A stretch of 64,000 nucleotides of DNA from assembly GCF_947501165.1 (NCBI RefSeq), contig NZ_CANMUU010000001.1, forward strand, positions 310,001 to 374,000. The letters run 5' to 3'. Below, piece by piece: positions 62,759-64,000 of the stretch (within the stretch, counting starts at the first letter, position 1; each line of letters begins with the position of its first letter). Both the position numbers and the translations under genes were made by a program. The DNA comes from an uncultured Allomuricauda sp. Its GTDB lineage: Bacteria; Bacteroidota; Bacteroidia; Flavobacteriales; Flavobacteriaceae. Below the pieces are notes generated by a model. The model saw only the letters and a program-made list of their open reading frames with translations, was not told the DNA's origin and searched no databases.

Positions 62759-63462
62759 GCCAAAATCAAAAAACCTACTTCAATTGGAGCTCAGGGAAAG
62801 ACTCTGCTTTGGCCTTACATTATTTGATACAGCAGGGAAATACTTCCATTGACCGTCTCTTAACTACAGTGAACGGGCACTATAACCGCGTTTCCATGCA
62901 CGGTTTGCGCAAAGATGTATTGGAAGCTCAAGCAGAAGCGGTTGAAATCCCATTGGACGTACTGGAGGTTCCTGAAAGCCCATCAATGGAAGAGTACAAC
63001 TCCTTGATGAAAAACAAAGTTCTGGAACTCAAATCAGCAGGGTATACACATACTGTTTTTGGGGATATTTTTTTGGAGGATTTGAAAAAGTATCGCGAAG
63101 ATATGCTTCGCCCATTGGGCATTCAACCGATTTTTCCCATTTGGAAAAAGAACACCAAAGTCTTGCTTCAAGAATTTCTTGAATTAGGCTTTAAGGCAGT
63201 CATTGTCTGCATCAACAACTCCAAGTTGGATAAGTCTTTTTTGGGAAAGGAGCTATCCCTGGAACTCATGGATACGTTACCCGAAGATATAGACCCATGC
63301 GGTGAAAATGGTGAGTTCCATACTTTTTGTTTTGATGGGCCTATTTTTAAACATCCCGTTGCGATTGAATTGGGCGAACACCTATTTAAAAGCTACGATG
63401 ACCCATCAGACAAAATTGAAAAAATTGAATTTGGATTTTGCGATGTGCTTTTAAAGCGCTAA
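62755..63462 (+). CDS. Dph6-like PP-loop ATP pyrophosphatase
   Basis: This 235-residue protein has the PP-loop WSSGKDSALALHYL that binds ATP, then FGDIFLEDLKKYREDML and DPCGENGEFHTFC, the signature of the diphthine-ammonia ligase (Dph6) family. In eukaryotes and archaea Dph6 amidates diphthine on elongation factor 2. Bacteria lack diphthamide, so the bacterial role is different and unknown. It overlaps mfd by 4 nt and is convergent with the 63451 gene, overlapping it by 12 nt. Confidence 0.88.
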   Translation: MSQNQKTYFNWSSGKDSALALHYLIQQGNTSIDRLLTTVNGHYNRVSMHGLRKDVLEAQAEAVEIPLDVLEVPESPSMEEYNSLMKNKVLELKSAGYTHTVFGDIFLEDLKKYREDMLRPLGIQPIFPIWKKNTKVLLQEFLELGFKAVIVCINNSKLDKSFLGKELSLELMDTLPEDIDPCGENGEFHTFCFDGPIFKHPVAIELGEHLFKSYDDPSDKIEKIEFGFCDVLLKR

Positions 63463-64000
63463 ATACACCTGCTTTACAAATTCCCCGATTTTATTGGGCT
63501 CCAACCAGCGTGTTACAATAACTAGGTCCTTCTCTTGGTCCACCACAATGAAATTGCCTCCAAAACCAGCTGCATAGAACACATGCTCGGGCACGCCTTC
63601 CCAATACCGATTGCCCTCTTTCTGGTTCAACCACCACATATAGCCATAATTCACATTGGGCACGGATGGTGTTGTAGCTTTTTCAATCCAAGTCTCACTT
63701 AACATGCGTTTCCCATTCCAAACTCCATTGTTCTGGAACAACAACCCAAATCGAGCCATATCTTCCGTGCTAATAAACAAACCTGCTCCAGAGTGTCCTC
63801 CTCCTGTAACTGACTTCATCTTTAAACCATCAATGGTAGTCCAAGCATGGTCATAACCAAACCAGCGCCATGTTGTGGATGCGTCAATAGCATCCATAAG
63901 GTTTTCTTTAAGCACTTTGGGCATGGGGTTTCTCCATATGTGTGTCAATGAATACGCTAAAACATTTACGCGAACGTCATTGTACTCCATTACGGTTCCA
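63451..64000 (-). CDS. Serine hydrolase (class C beta-lactamase-like), 5' end outside window
   Basis: The frame is open from the window edge (GTVMEYNDVRVNVLAYSLTH), so the N-terminus with the SxxK nucleophile is missing. YND in MEYNDVRVN matches the YxN catalytic tyrosine motif of the penicillin-binding/beta-lactamase-type serine hydrolases. GGGHSGAGLFISTEDMARFG and AAGFGGNFIVVDQEKDLVIV complete the C-terminal half. About 183 codons including the stop are visible. It may be an esterase or peptidase of the beta-lactamase superfamily rather than a true beta-lactamase. Confidence 0.88.
   Translation of the reverse strand, partial: GTVMEYNDVRVNVLAYSLTHIWRNPMPKVLKENLMDAIDASTTWRWFGYDHAWTTIDGLKMKSVTGGGHSGAGLFISTEDMARFGLLFQNNGVWNGKRMLSETWIEKATTPSVPNVNYGYMWWLNQKEGNRYWEGVPEHVFYAAGFGGNFIVVDQEKDLVIVTRWLEPNKIGEFVKQVYLAL

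Overview
The window reads as chromosomal DNA of a member of the Flavobacteriaceae (Bacteroidetes). Four kinds of evidence support this: type IX secretion (T9SS) C-terminal domains and a PorP/SprF-OmpA-giant adhesin operon; TonB-dependent receptor plus DUF4249 lipoprotein pairs; Bacteroidetes-type -7 elements (TAnnTTTG) upstream of housekeeping genes; and family-specific genes (DUF4286, DUF4199, DUF6428, an OlsF-like acyltransferase). The genus is not assigned from sequence alone.

Layout. 1-5150: an ECF sigma factor, its anti-sigma partner and a beta-helical surface protein (minus strand), divergent from a TonB-dependent receptor and DUF4249 lipoprotein. The two sides are separated by matched ECF-type promoters that face away from each other. 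5240-17016: a three-gene T9SS/gliding operon made of a 2955-residue adhesin, PorP/SprF and an OmpA protein. 17257-18105: a secreted Kre9/KNH-like protein. 18119-23192: an unusual operon with a gluzincin-type metallopeptidase lipoprotein followed by seven small paralogous lipoproteins, in which every small-lipoprotein junction is an exact 20-nt gene overlap. 23513-26069: tRNA-Leu(CAA), prs, rplY and pth. 26072-30543: a secreted metzincin and an FnIII-type lipoprotein. 30574-38972: ribF, an HTTM protein, serS, a TPR protein, DUF4286, rsmA, mgtE and a cupin. 39040-41747: an NHL-repeat lipoprotein and an unknown secreted protein. 41971-45274: a 2-hydroxyacid dehydrogenase, a LuxR-type membrane regulator, DUF4199, DUF1801, a VOC protein and a DUF4870-like protein. 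45355-47121: an arsenic-type operon (arsR, DUF6428, GNAT, arsC) with no efflux pump in view. 47118-52851: a CarboxypepD-reg protein, an OlsF-like acyltransferase, aspartate kinase, a GNAT and fructose bisphosphatase. 53357-63462: the ligase-associated DNA damage response set (exonuclease, ATP ligase, Lhr-type helicase, PdeM), mfd and a Dph6-like PP-loop ATPase. 63451-64000: the 3' part of a serine hydrolase gene.

The best candidate for an undescribed system is 18064-23192. The seven lipoproteins fall into two C-terminal classes, A and B, in the transcriptional order A-B-B-A-B-B-A. Each junction is the same roughly 30-nt sequence, read in one frame as the C-terminal DEDIGN and stop of one protein and in another as the first residues (MKILGxDK) of the next. 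The last gene carries the same junction but leads only into a 24-codon remnant. This looks like a cassette array that can grow, shrink or shuffle by recombination at the junctions while keeping translational coupling.

A second theme is palindromic repeats in the repair-gene region. One copy, 78 bp, lies in frame inside the DNA ligase gene, with a relative in the downstream intergenic gap. A different repeat lies upstream of mfd and appears to have a partial in-frame relative inside mfd.
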